Assembly: GCA_949316235.1 (NCBI GenBank)
Contig: OX438758.1
Location: forward strand, 17,517,194 to 17,581,193
Length of the DNA stretch: 64,000 nucleotides
Reading direction: 5' to 3'
DNA from: Oegoconia quadripuncta
Taxonomy: Eukaryota > Arthropoda > Insecta > Lepidoptera > Autostichidae
This document shows positions 10,257 through 21,164 of the stretch, in pieces; position 1 is the first letter of the stretch, and every line of letters starts with the position of its first letter. The position numbers were made by a program, and so were the translations under genes. The notes under the pieces were generated by a model. The model was not told the DNA's origin and did no database searches. It worked only from the letters and a program-made list of their open reading frames with translations.

Positions 10257-11107
10257 CAGGGCGTCCCAAAGTTATGGGACATGAAGGGGAAGTACCTTAA
10301 ATATCGTAGATAGTGAATTTTGCTCAAAGAAGACTTTATGTTATTTTTAAAAGTTAGTAATTCTGCATTCATAGATTTTCTAAAAATTATTTGCTTCGGC
10401 TGGGAATCGAACCGACTCAAATGTGAAAAAAAAAACACCCTACTTTTATGATGCCAATCGAAAGAATAGCTAAAAAATAATAACTCTGCCTAAGTAACAT
10501 AGTATTTTAAAAGAAAGGAACAACGTGAAATTAATCATTTTAATCAAATAAAAAACATACATGAAACTGCCGTAGTCAATTAAGTAGGTATTTTTTTGTA
10601 AATTAATTAATTAAATGCTCAAAATGTGATCCCTCTTGTCTTACGCAAATCGCCAATCTTTTAATGAGCCCGCTGCCTGTTGATTTTCTAATCATTTTAT
10701 GGTGAACACTCGATGTGATATGGCACAATTCTGTTTGCAACTCGCCTACGTTCTCGTATCGCTTTTTGTATAGCATATCTTTCACGTATCCCCAAAAGAA
10801 GAAATCTAATGGTGTGAGGTCCGGGGATCGTTATTTTATGTTGTTCCTTTCTTTTAAAATACTATGTTACTTAGGCAGAGTTATTATTTTTTAGCTATTC
10901 TTTCGATTGGCATCATAAAAGTAGGGTGTTTTTTTTTTCACATTTAAGTCGGTTCGATTCCCAGCCGAAGCAAGTAATTTTTAGAAAATCTATGAATGCA
11001 GAATTACTAACTTTTAAAAATAACATAAAGTCTTCTTTGAGCAAAATTCACTATCTACGATATTTAAGGTACTTCCCCTTCATGTCCCATAACTTTGGGA
11101 CGCCCTG
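10257..11107. mobile_element. Foldback TA transposon with 268-bp terminal inverted repeats
   Basis: The element is 851 bp, flanked by TA on both sides (10255-10256 and 11108-11109), starts CAGGGCGTCCCAAAG and ends with its reverse complement. The inverted arms are 10257-10524 and 10840-11107 and differ at only a few bases. The ~315-bp centre holds the last part of a transposase gene on the minus strand. Each arm carries a Pol III B-box-like GGTTCGATTCCCAGCC. TA flanks and the transposase motif place it in the Tc1/mariner superfamily; it is non-autonomous. Confidence 0.88.
10603..10827 (-). pseudogene. Transposase C-terminal remnant inside the foldback element
   Basis: The minus-strand frame reads SPDLTPLDFFFWGYVKDM, the signature around the third catalytic residue of a mariner/Tc-type DDE/D transposase, here ending in an aspartate-containing block, and continues through a helical tail to HFEHLIN and a stop at 10603. 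The frame is open for about 75 codons but lacks the first two catalytic aspartates and the DNA-binding domain. A nuclear cut-and-paste enzyme would be encoded by the full-length parent. Confidence 0.8.
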
Positions 11108-11295
11108 TATAACTTAAAGCTTGTGTGGATATAAATTATAAAAGTTCACTACACACACGGCGATACACTTGCTTAACACACGTGCTGACTGCAACAGCGC
11201 AAGATGGTGGAACTTAAAAATGAGCCACACGTACACACGACCAGCCTTACGAACCCCCTGGCCCTGATAAGTTACTTTTTCGAAGGACCAATTTA

Positions 11296-11453
11296 TGTGG
11301 GAGGCGCTGGTTTTATAATTAAACCACATAAAATAATTTAGGACTGTATATTGGTAATTAAATTGATAGGGTTACAGAGAGTTGCTTAGCCGATCGCGGC
11401 TGACGCGTGACTAAAATACTTACTTATATGTAGGTATGTGCTTGTCTCGTACA
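11296..11453 (+). repeat. 158-bp solo-LTR-like repeat, copy 2
   Basis: Same 158 bp as 3152-3309 with a handful of substitutions, same orientation, TG...CA ends. Flanks are AATTTA and AATGTA, with no clear target duplication. Confidence 0.6.
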
Positions 11454-11466
11454 AATGTATCAAAAG

Positions 11467-11534
11467 GGGGGTGTCAGGATTGTAGTAAGTGGAACTTTGT
11501 GGTCTCTGCCTACCCCTACGAGAAACAGGCGTGA
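11467..11534 (+). mobile_element. RTE-like LINE 3' terminal fragment (68 bp)
   Basis: Encodes QDCSKWNFVVSAYPYEKQA followed by TGA, the same C-terminal end as the copy at 1164-1624. It is an extreme 5' truncation. Confidence 0.75.
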
Positions 11535-11710
11535 CTTTATTTAATAAAGTTATTTCGTAATTAATAAAGGTAAATAAAACACCTTTATTAAGTACGAAAC
11601 TAAACTATTAAACTAAGGGACTGTCCACCAAAAAAACACGTTGCACGTTTTGCCGACCCCAAATAAATTGGGACTACGTCAAGCAGATCATGATGATGAT
11701 ACTTGCACGG

Positions 11711-12217
11711 TTTCACGGCGATAGGCTTACCCCACGTATACAATGTATTTAGAAATTGTATACCGTGAATGTTGTTTCAAGCATTAATCTAAACGCTTTA
11801 GTTTGGGATATCAAAGATGGGCTGGCTTACCCTTCGTATACAGTATATTTCGAAATTGTATACAGCGGATGTTGTTACAAGCATTAATCTCAACGCTTTA
11901 GTTTGGGATTTCAAAGATGGACTGGCTTACCCTTCGTATACAGTATATTTAATAATTGTATACAGCGGATGTTGTTTCAAGCATTTATCTAAACGTTTTA
12001 GTTTGGGATATCAAAGATGGGCTGGCTTACCCTTCGTATACAGTATATTTCGAAATTGTATACAGCGGATGTTGTTACAAGCATTAATCTCAACGCTTTA
12101 GTTTGGGATTTCAAAGATGGGCTGGCTTACCCTTTGTATACAGTATATTTCGAAATTGTATACAGCGGATGTTGTTTCAAGCATTAATCTAAACGCTTTA
12201 GTTTGGGATATCAAAGG
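11711..12217 (+). repeat. 100-bp tandem repeat, about five units
   Basis: The marker TCAAAGATGG recurs at 11811, 11911, 12011 and 12111, exactly 100 bp apart, with a diverged unit before and a broken one (TCAAAGGTTG) at 12211. Alternate units share variants (GGATATC/GGATTTC and TTGTTTC/TTGTTAC), so the array seems to have expanded as 200-bp pairs. Open frames across it (11817-12101, 12117 onwards) arise from the repeats. A related non-tandem sequence lies near 39265-39350. Confidence 0.9.
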
Positions 12218-12492
12218 TTGTGAGTTTACGTATATAAAGCCATTCTATGTATTTGGAAATAAAAGGACAAAGGCCAAGTATCCTGCGTACACATCAGGTC
12301 AAAAATTAATATTCAAAGAAAGCAATTCTCGTTTACGATACGACGTATACAACATTTATGTATTGCGTACCACAGTTGTGCGTAAAACGTACAACCTCAA
12401 GTGTACGGCTAACAAAATTTTATATGGTCCATTACCGAGAAGTGCAGGGTTGGGTTCGAGATGGGCATTCTTGGTTGATATGAAAATAATTA

Positions 12493-12640
12493 TGTTTTTT
12501 TATGCACAACGGGTTAGGCTTTGCCCTGAATCACACCTGATGTTAAGTGGAGATAAGGCCGAAGGTGGTACCGACTCGGAAACCCTATTTTATTTGGGAG
12601 ACTGGCCATCTTATCCCTGACAACCGGAACATAGTTCCCA
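12493..12640 (-). mobile_element. SINE family B fragment, head missing
   Basis: Contains the family 3' part: poly-A side ATGCACAACGGGTTAGG, AATCACACCTGATGTTAAGT, GCCGAAGGTGG and CTTATCCCTGACAACCGG. The tRNA-like head is absent. Confidence 0.75.
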
Positions 12641-12665
12641 CATTTACACACATATTAGGTCTTTA

Positions 12666-13064
12666 CCTATGAAATTGGAGATTTCTTTCTTCGTTAATCA
12701 TAATGTACCAACTCCTACAATTCTATAGCCATTTCCAAATTTGTTTTTTATTAGGAAAACAGAATATATTTTCAAGGTTTCGCATGAAATATTTTTTAAT
12801 GTCTGAGCTAAATCACATAATAAAAAAAACTTGACCACAGCTAATTTCATGAGCTTCCCATATTATTTCTTAGATTCGCAGAAACTTTTATAAAGCGGTT
12901 ACTTTTAAAAATTAACACTGCCTATATTTAACTTAATGTTATCCGATGATACACACAAAGTTTAGCTAAATTTGGATTTGCCGTTCCCAAAAGAATTTCA
13001 AAAATGTTTGTATGGAGAAAACAGTCTTAATGAAATTCTTCACACAAAACGACAATTTCATAGG
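12666..13064. mobile_element. TA-flanked MITE (mariner-like), intact copy
   Basis: The 399-bp element has 12-bp perfect terminal inverted repeats (CCTATGAAATTG) and TA on each side (12664-12665, 13065-13066). No coding capacity. A second copy lies at 22914-23708. Ends and TA target suggest mobilisation by a mariner-type transposase. Confidence 0.8.
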
Positions 13065-13066
13065 TA

Positions 13067-13671
13067 GGTTCATACGGTATAAAAGCATTGAGTGTACTGT
13101 GAGTATCACGCTTAGCAGCCGTATTAGGTAATAATATTTGCGATAACTTGCCCCTTAGCTCGCTTGCGTTCCATCGCCAAATTTGTTACCACGTAAGCGC
13201 CCTAGAAGTAAATTATGGTAACTCGATACATATCGTGCTTACGTCTTTACATCGCCGTTAAAACGTGCACGGTCCGAATCATGATAAAAGCATTTAGTGT
13301 ACTGTGAGTAAGGATAGTGTACATCCAAGACTCCTGGCAATTTCCTGCGCTGCATGTCAACACATTTGTGGCCGGCACTGTGGCGGACATCGGAACAAAT
13401 ATACCATATAGGATTCCGTACACTGGGTGAGGTTGATTTTATTAACGGATTTCTTGTGCAAACACAATACGGGCTAAACGTCGAACCTTCTTTTATTGAC
13501 TTCGTTTCTTTTTATTTGCGTATTGGCTTTGCTGGTATAATGTTGAAAAATTAATTTTGAGATATGCAGTGTGTAAAATCACTTTTGAACTAGGTGGAGC
13601 GACGATCTGGATAAGGCTTAAATGAGGATGGAAGATCGCCTGTGATGACGTGCTTTGAAGAAGGTATAGAC
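13067..13671. other. No gene; short repeats
   Basis: AGTGTACTGTGAGTA occurs twice (about 13089 and 13295). The piece AGCTCGCTTGCGTTC near 13158 matches the end of the GCATAAT element at 21.2-22.0 kb, so a fragment of that family is probably present. Confidence 0.35.
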
Positions 13672-14078
13672 CTAGGGGTACATGTTTAGCATTCGGTTTA
13701 GTTGATGGTAGAGCATTTTAAGTGTCTGCCTGGCTAGCTACCACCATTTTAGCTACTCAGAATTAGTCTCGAGTCTCTCAGAATTAGTCTCGAGTCTCTC
13801 AGAATTAGACTCGAGTCTCTCAGAATTAGTCTCGAGTCTCTCAGAATTAGTCTCGAGTCTCAGAATTAGTATCGAGTCTCAGAATTAGTCTACAGCCTTA
13901 GAATAAGTCTTAAGTCTCAGAATAAGTCTCAAGTCTCAGAATTAGTCTCAAGTCTCAGAATTAGTCTCAAGTCTCAGAATTAGTCTCAAGATTGTAAGAG
14001 ATAGATGGGGTTCCCGGGTCAGTACTCTTTCACCTTCGGCCTCACTAAACATCAGGTGTGATGGAGGTCAAGTGCTAA
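13672..14078 (+). mobile_element. SINE family B copy interrupted by a minisatellite
   Basis: The left part (GGGGTACATGTTTAGC ... GCTAGCTACCACCATTTTAG) and the right part (GGGTTCCCGGGTCAGTACTC ... CATCAGGTGTGATGGAGGTC) are consecutive segments of the family B consensus, separated by a tandem array at about 13755-13990 in place of the family's middle. The tRNA head is missing. Confidence 0.75.
13755..13990 (+). repeat. 17-19 bp minisatellite (CTCAGAATTAGTCTCGAGT)
   Basis: About 13 units of CTCAGAATTAGTCTCGAGT and shortened relatives. The first units are 19 bp with a TCTC doublet; later ones are 17 bp and change CGAG to CAAG, showing a directional gradient of divergence. Confidence 0.9.
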
Positions 14079-14691
14079 AGGTAATTCTTTTTCGTAACCA
14101 GTTACAAAACTGGATACGCGATATTTTCCGTCCATTTTTATTACCATTTATGAATTACACAATCCAGATCGACATGTCCTATTTATAGAGCTTATTTACG
14201 GCGGTCTTAGGCATTATAAGAATATGACTTTCATCGCTTTGTATTCAACCTATTTCAAATTTACGAATAAATTAATTGATATTCAATGTTACAAATAGCG
14301 CCAAATGTTACGTAAATTTATCAGCGAAGGAAATAATCTGCAAGAGTATTTTCCTCATTTCTAACCTTAGTAATAGTAGAGTCTCTATAATCAGCTTCGA
14401 AAATGGACATAACCTTCTCGAACCAGTTATTAAGCAAATAAGTAGTCCCAATTCATAACCAATCTTTTTTGTCTAACTTTAATAGTAAATTTTGTCGCCA
14501 ACCATCAAAGTCGTAATGGTTAGGTTTCAATTTTTAAAAGCTGAAGCTGAGTTAGATGATATTCTCGAATTTGGAACAGGCAGCCAAATAATCCACTTCG
14601 ATACCGGGACACACATTCGGACAAAGACTGGGGATACGCTCACATACACACACCCGTCGAAAATCTAAATTATTAACCAATATAATCGTAA
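14079..14691. other. No gene or recognised repeat
   Basis: AT-rich sequence with a 60-codon chance ORF; nothing further is seen. Confidence 0.4.
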
Positions 14692-15012
14692 GAGCGTCGG
14701 TGGCTCAACGGTTAAGACACGGTCTCCCAATTTGGAAGGTCCGGGTTCGATGCCCAGGCAGGCCATGTACCAATGACTTTTTAAATTTAATTTAATTATT
14801 TATGTTCATTTATGCGACTGCGCTTAAACGGTGAAAGAAAAACATCGTAAGGAAACCGACCTGCCTAAGAAATCAAAATTCTAACTAATGTGAAGTCCCC
14901 AACCCGCACTGGGCCAGCGTGGTGGACTATGGCGCATACTCCCTCATTAGAGGTATTACGAGGGAAGGCCTATATCCCTGCAGTTGGATGTTTACGGGCT
15001 GATGATGATGAC
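14692..15012 (+). mobile_element. tRNA-derived SINE, family A, full length
   Basis: Starts GAGCGTCGGTGGCTCAACGG with A box TGGCTCAACGG and a well preserved B box GGGTTCGATGCCC 45 bp later, followed by a tRNA-unrelated body and a terminal GATGAT tail (about 15000-15012). Spacing and boxes fit an internal Pol III promoter. It is the reverse-orientation partner of 2318-2592. Confidence 0.85.
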
Positions 15013-15318
15013 AATCGTCCAGTTAAAAAACTGATTACAAAAATAGTTACTTTGGTAACTATTTCATTATATAACATATATGGTCGACATTGCATTTTAA
15101 GACTACATGTCTAATCGTATTTGAAAAATGGAAACAATACTTTCATATTCGTAAAGAGAGTTTTGACCAATCCAGTTTAATTACCAAGTGGTTACGAAAA
15201 TAGTTACCAATATAAACTACGAGATCCTGAACTTATCACGTTCATGACTTCTTGAAGGACACTCAATAAATATATAAATTTGGAAAATGTTAACAAACTG
15301 AAACCAGTGTTACATCAC

Positions 15319-15350
15319 TGTAACCCTTTCACTACAGTGAAAGGGTTACA
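15319..15350. repeat. Perfect hairpin: 14-bp stem, 4-nt loop
   Basis: TGTAACCCTTTCAC and its exact reverse complement are separated by TACA. It is one of several short perfect inverted duplications in this window with very small loops (others at 20725 and 59937). Confidence 0.9.
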
Positions 15351-15481
15351 ACCCATGCTGAGTTGGAGACCTTTCTGACTCCACCTTGCGACACCGACAA
15401 TTAGATGGCAAACACAATGTTCACTTTTCGTATGTCTTGACTGTGTATTTAGAGAGTTTTTTTTCGTATGGGGCATGTAAA

Positions 15482-15712
15482 TAAATAAATATTTCGGACA
15501 CTTACACCAATCATTTAGTCCCAAACTAAGCAAAGCTTGTGCTATGGATACTAGATAACGGAGAAACATACATAAACATTGATATAAACATCCAAGACTC
15601 GGGAATAAATGTTCGTATTCATCACACAAACATTTACCCCTCGCGGAATTTGAACCCGCAACCGTTGGTTTCGCTGATAGGGCCACTATCCACTACACCA
15701 ATCGGTCGTCAA
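15482..15712 (-). mobile_element. tRNA-derived SINE, family C
   Basis: On the minus strand: GACGACCGATTGGTGTAGTG (A-box region), AACCAACGGTTGCGGGTTC (B box), then ATGTTTATATCAATGTTTATG and GCTTTGCTTAGTTTGGGAC to GTGTCCGAAATAT. Closely matches 56707-56935. Other pieces lie at 37397 and 58863. Confidence 0.8.
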
Positions 15713-16436
15713 AATCGTCGTCATGTCAATCCTAGTTAACACAGGCTGTGTAATACTAGCACCTGATTGTGTCATGAGATAGGTTTTCTTTCTTTCAAAA
15801 AATCCAATTTAAAACCGGTAATGAAAATGTTGTCAAGTAAACCAGATTCTTAACATAAATTAATTATGAAAATAGTTATCAAAGTGGACAAATTCCTATT
15901 ATTTTCATTACGTCTTATAAGACACTCTGTATGTGGGTATCTGATATACAGACACAACAACCATTTTCAATAACCCAACAGAACATCAGGAAATTGATTT
16001 CAGCCATCAATTTCGGAATACTGAATGACAATACCTGCATAATGTAAAATATTCCATATTTGTAACGATGTATTGTTGAACAAAGCTGATACGAGATGGA
16101 GGAAATTATAATGAAATTGCAAGGGAAAACTCAGCTCAGTTATGGTTGATATCACGACTCGCATTAAAATAATAAATAGAAATATTACTGACTGACATAG
16201 CCCAGCGGAGTAGTAAGTTAAAGTGGCAATGGGTTCTAAGCTATAGCCATAAGAACTGATGAGAATAAGAATATGAATAGTTTATTATGAACGCCACAAC
16301 ACGATGCAAAAACAAAGAAGTAGTAAATTATAGCTAAAATACAAATACAATTATGAATAATATCCCGACAATGCTGTCACTGTTGCGGTGTGCACAAATG
16401 GGTTGGCGCACTCAGCTCATGCTGCGACGAATCATA
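15713..16436. other. No gene seen
   Basis: AT-rich DNA without repeat or coding signal that I can support. Confidence 0.4.
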
Positions 16437-17718
16437 GCGATGGTCTGGTCAGGAAATTACGCCATTATGGTATTGCGGGCCGTGCCCTCGAACTCTTAGA
16501 ATCGTACTTGTGTAATCGAGTTCAGAGGGTGGATGTGAATGGTGAGAGATCGTCAGGGTCTGCCGTTTGCATAGGTGTTTCACAGGGCTCAATTGTCGGG
16601 CCGTTCCTGTTTCTTGTTTATATTAATGACTTACCAAATTGCATAAACGGCAACCATGAGATAACAATATTTGCTGATGACACTTCTTTACTATTCAAAG
16701 TTAAAAGAAAACAGACATCTCTTGACGACGTAAATAATGCTATCTCTAAGGTGGTTGAGTGGTTCACAACAAATAATCTACTCCTTAATGAGAAAAAAAC
16801 CAAATGTATAAAGTTTTCACTACCAAATGTCAAACAGGTAGCCACTAAAGTGTTAGTAAAAAACGAAGAGTTGGAGCTTGTGGACCCTACTTTATTCCTA
16901 GGTATTACATTGGATAAAGGACTGCAGGGTCCACACATCGATAAGTTAGCGAAGCGCCTCAGTTCTGCAGTGTTTGCGATTAAAAAAATACGTTATTTAA
17001 CCGATGTGGATACCGCGAGGTTGGTCTATTTCAGTTATTTCCATAGTATACTGACCTACGGCATTCTGTTGTGGGGAAATGCCGCGGACATAAATTGTAT
17101 CTTTGTTCTGCAGAAACGAGCGGTTCGCGCGATTTACAAACTGGGCCCCAGAGTGTCTCTTAGGAATAAATTTAAAGAAATTAATATTAACATTAGCATC
17201 GCAATATATTTACGAAAACTTAATGTATGTAACAAAAAATATAGAATCGTTTAAGAAAAATAGTGATATACATAATGTAAATACCAGATATAAAAATAAA
17301 CTTGCTGTTCATGTCAGCCGTTTACACAAAGTCACTAAGTCATTTAAGGGGCAATGTATACGCTTTTATAATAAGGTTCCAGTGGACATTCAAAATTTAC
17401 CTTTAAATAAATTCGAAACCATCATAAAACAGACATTATTTACCATAGGCTATTATAAAATTTCTGACTATCTGGATGATAAGCAAGCATGGACATAGAC
17501 CGCTCGGCGATATTCAGCCTAATTATACAATGTAATATAATTGTAACCCAAACTTATTTAAAAGAGCAACCCTTGAGTTTCTTGCTCGTTCTTCACTGGG
17601 GAAACTGCTTTGCGAATGAGCAATAATGTCAATAATTTTAATATTAAGATAAAAAATGTGACGTTTTCAAGTGATAATCTTTATCCTACGAAATAAATAT
17701 TTTTTGACTTTGACTTTG
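16437..17718 (+). mobile_element. Jockey-like LINE, 5'-truncated, frameshifted RT, with 3' UTR
   Basis: The RT frame (from ~16437 to 17252) starts inside the palm (HSDGLVRKLRHYGI) and includes SQGSIVGPFLFLVYIND and the catalytic FADDTSLL box, then the thumb and connection with FLGITLDKG and YGILLWG. A one-base deletion near 17185-17190 moves the C-terminus to another frame, which runs through CIRFYNKVP and GYYKISDYLDD to the stop at 17498. A 3' UTR of ~200 bp ends in a short TTTGAC repeat (17700-17718). The fingers domain, endonuclease and ORF1 are lost. Related copies: 35540-35790 and the split copy at 40650-44447. Confidence 0.88.
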
Positions 17719-18639
17719 GCTGGTTTTCAGTGTCCCCAAATGCCCAGTGACACACGGACGCCACGTGAGGCACAATAATGAGCAGAAATGAGATGACGGG
17801 TGGGGCATTAAAGTTCTCCGTTGTGCATAAAAAAACTATACCGTAGGAAAACAGAACCATTATCATTTTATATAATTTTCCAACCTACATGCACATGCAC
17901 ACTCACACCTCACCGCAATACACACGCATATACACACACAGGCATACATTTTCATATAAATCATCCCAATCCCAACTATCCCAACTAATATTATACTTAC
18001 ATGGGAAAGTTTGTGTGTGTGTATGTACGTATGTATGTTTTGTTACCTCTTTACGCCTAAACGGCTGGATGGATTTGGATGAAATTTGATTGGTGGACAG
18101 ATTAGGACTGGATTAACATAGGATTTTTTTTTTAACATTTTTTAACATAGGCATAGGGGGAGGTATCCTAAAGATACATTTTTTAATAATTTATTTTGCA
18201 ACATTGTCGGCGTGTATACCCCTGTAAAATTTCAGCTTTCTAGTACTAAGAGCCTCTGAGCTAAGCCGCGGACATACTGGCAGACAGACATGTCGAAACT
18301 ATAAGGGTCCCTTGTTGACTACGGGAACCTTAAAAAAGACATTAATTTCATAAATGACCCAACTTTTTACTCCATCATCAACACAATCTGAACTAGAAAC
18401 CTTTGCTGACACAATAATAAACAATAGATACTCTGTGTAGAATAGAAACTCTTTTGTACACGTATCAAATGCCGCCACATGACCCACTAACCCTCTCGGC
18501 ATGGTATGTCCTTATATGCTCACGGAAGCGTCACTTCTGAAAAAAGAGGTTCATCATTCGACTGTACTTTTATGTTTGTACCTCGACATGTACACTTCTA
18601 TTGTTTGATAACTATACATTCCTATTTTCGAGTCAAGTT
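17719..18639. other. No gene; probable decayed Helitron-like segment
   Basis: Positions ~17988-18270 begin ACTAATATTATACTTACATG and include GGATGGATTTGGATGAAATT and GAGCTAAGCCGCGG, wording shared with the mini-Helitron at 51384-51575, but no clean CTAG end is visible. A GTGT/GTAT microsatellite sits at 18010-18040. Confidence 0.35.
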
Positions 18640-18810
18640 TATTTTATTGGACCAAAAATTTTAGCACTCTCTGTGGCGTTAAGGAGGTCATCAAAGGTGC
18701 AGCTGTCGGGACACGCGGAGCTAGACAATAAATAGGTGATCCATTGTCTGCCTGCAGACTCCACATTCGCACTGATCACTCCCGCCATCGGAGTAGCCCC
18801 ATCTGCACAG
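18640..18810 (-). pseudogene. LINE C-terminal zinc-knuckle remnant
   Basis: The minus strand encodes SDGGSDQCECGVCRQTMDHL, the cysteine/histidine motif that ends many jockey/R1-type LINE polyproteins, followed by stops and a terminal ...AATAAAATAAACTTGACTC. Several in-frame stops show decay. Confidence 0.6.
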
Positions 18811-19104
18811 ATTATCTGAATACATTAAACATTTAGAAATCCCCCGACAACAACATTGATTATATCGCCCAGCTATAGACTAGACTAAAGGATAGTTTTA
18901 GAAGTTAAATATTACGAAACGATTTAATTTAAATATAAAAAAAAATATTAGAAAACCGTCGAAAGACTGTTGTTAACTGGCACTAGCGGAGCTTTTATAC
19001 TTTTTTATGAGCGTATCTAATATTTTGTTTTTATAAAAAAAAATTAATAGACATTCTATTTTTATAAGTCACATTTGAAAGGCAAGATTTTCGGTGTATC
19101 GTTA

Positions 19105-19290
19105 AACATTTGGTGTCAGAAGTATTTTTAGGACTTCAAGTTTCTTTGTGAAAACGAAAAAACGAGTAAATGAAATATGGTGAAGTATAGTGCTAGTGTG
19201 GAGAAGATAAATGAGACTGCGGATGCTACAGCGCCTGCGTTGTTTTTCCGGCAGCAGTATATTATAAATTTTTTCCAGAGGCGGAGGTCA
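19105..19290 (+). mobile_element. LTR retrotransposon 5' region: primer-binding site and gag start
   Basis: ATTTGGTGTCAGAAGT (about 19110-19125) resembles the tRNA primer-binding site just after the 5' LTR in many insect Ty3/gypsy and BEL elements. About 55 bp later an ATG (19178) opens a frame beginning MVKYSASVEKINETADATAP, gag-like in place and composition, which stops after ~50 codons. The upstream LTR end would lie near 19108 but its start is not defined. GC-rich sequence to ~19700 may be further decayed internal sequence. Confidence 0.4.
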
Positions 19291-19935
19291 CTTCGCGCAC
19301 CAGTACACGCTCGTCCGCTGCACAAGAAGGACTAGCATGCCGAGTGCAACACGCAAACGCTCGGGACATATTGAGACGGAACATATAGAGCATAGAGGGC
19401 ACCATAGAGACGCGTGGAACTAAGTAAGAGTGGATTGCGATACTTCTCCCGCCATAGCGGGTCGCTACACTCTTCCCAATACGTGCAGCGTTAGTAGATC
19501 CAAATAATTTAATAAGAACAAGCAAGTACAAAAACTCTACCTCACTCAGTTACCTAGAGTTGCGAGCCACGCGTGTGCAGCCTGCCACAGCAGGCAGCAA
19601 CTGCAGTGGCGTCGGAGCTCCTACAGGCTTTCAGCAGCGCTGGTGCCTAGAACACTCATAGCGGCCGAGACACCCCCCAACCATACCTTGTTGCCTTATA
19701 GAGGACACACAGAAGTCGACTAACCTTGCTGAGAGGCGAGACAGAGGGACTACCACCCGCCGCCATATGTCTGCCATCGATTCTTATACCGACACTAATC
19801 ACGCACTATTTTTAGTTAGCGTAAGTACAAGACTCTTTTATCCAACTGGCAAACGTCATTGCGGACCTAGGAGCGAGCAAAAAGAAAACTCACAATCAAA
19901 TCGGACCACGTATGTTACGTACAAACAAAGACTGG
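19291..19935. other. GC-rich stretch without a supported gene
   Basis: CpG-rich sequence (for example 19425-19465, 19560-19680) with only short open frames on both strands; probably the decayed interior of the LTR element that starts at 19.1 kb. Confidence 0.3.
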
Positions 19936-20050
19936 ACACACACACATGCGCACCACACACGTGCGCGCGCACGCACGCACGCAAGCACGCACGCCCCCGC
20001 ATGCAAGCACGCACGCCCCCGCACGCACGCCCCCGCACGCACGCACGCTC
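19936..20050 (+). repeat. CA/GCAC/CGCACGCC simple repeat
   Basis: A compound microsatellite moving from ACAC through GCGCAC to CACGCCCCCG units. It generates spurious histidine/arginine-rich open frames on both strands (19767-20144, 19856-20038). Confidence 0.9.
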
Positions 20051-20724
20051 CGGAGATAGTGGAACCTTACTGAAGCCGGTTGTTTTGTCAACAGTACCTA
20101 CATTATTTCTTGGCTTAGTGACAGCAGGCCTAATTCTTTATTAGCCCCAAACAGAAAGCCGAATTTAAATTGGAATTACAAGTATATACAAAATATATAC
20201 AAACTAAATATTTATTACATAGTATTAAAAAAGATATGTTGATATTAAATCTGGAAAATATTCCGCCACTAACACCATGGTTTCCGTCGCTGTATGGCGC
20301 GTGGCTCCGCCTTGACGTGTGACAGACAGACATGGTACAACATGTTGACTACTGCACGTTTTTAAGAGGGTTTAATGGCCCAATGGCCAGAATTAACGAC
20401 CATAAAAAAATTGGCCGCTTTTATCAATAAATTGAAATTTTTGAAAATTACCGTAATTAAAGCTACGACATTTATCGGTATAGTACTGTATGAGTTACTA
20501 AACTCAGACATGTAGGAAGTTATACAGAGATTCATTTGCTGGATCGATTTTTTTATGATGATATATTTTGACGAATTCTAGGTTGTAATTTTAGCTTTGT
20601 CCTTGGACAACTTGTGTGTGATGTGATTGGTCTTCGGTCGGACGATTGTAAAGGAACGGCTTTGCAGTGTAAGCTAGGGGATTTACAGATCACATTTGTT
20701 TAACAGACGTAATCTACCCTTAAC

Positions 20725-20760
20725 ATTTTCTCTTTGAACTAGCGAGTTCAAAGAGAAAAT
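20725..20760. repeat. Perfect hairpin: 16-bp stem, 4-nt loop
   Basis: ATTTTCTCTTTGAACT and its exact reverse complement flank AGCG. Nothing suggests a terminator here; the perfection points to a recent inverted duplication. Confidence 0.9.
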
Positions 20761-20934
20761 TGTTTGGTCGCTACCAACCTATACAATCTAGCGATGTTCA
20801 GCTATATCTGTCACGGCCGGTTCTTAGATGTAAGCTTTCATAATAGTAGGCCAATTGGTGGCAGTCCAGCAACCGTACCACGTAAAATTTTTTGCTTAGG
20901 CACCACGTAACCCAAGGAGATAAACGTCTAATGG

Positions 20935-21110
20935 ATAGATCATAATTTTCCTGCCCTTATCCTACTCCAGGTGGGGTCGGCACAATATGTTTTTCTCTTC
21001 CACTCTCCTTAGCCGTCATCTCCGTACTCACCCCTGTCACACGCATATCATACCCACACCTTCTTGGTCTTCCTCTGCCTCTGTATGGAGGGATACATAC
21101 ACATCCACAA
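20935..21110 (+). repeat. LINE-derived interspersed fragment
   Basis: The text CCTTATCCTACTCCAGGTGG, then CCGTCATCTCCGTACTCACC and CTTCTTGGTCTTCCTCTGCC is a familiar lepidopteran dispersed sequence, interpretable as the reverse strand of a LINE 3' region. No frame is open. Confidence 0.45.
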
Positions 21111-21164
21111 CGTTTAATGGTAATGGATAGATGTTTATCAAAAATGATTATCCTTTTCTACGGT

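Noticed and set aside
19767..20144. 125-codon His/Thr-rich ORF
   Set aside because: Most of it is the CA/GCAC simple repeat.
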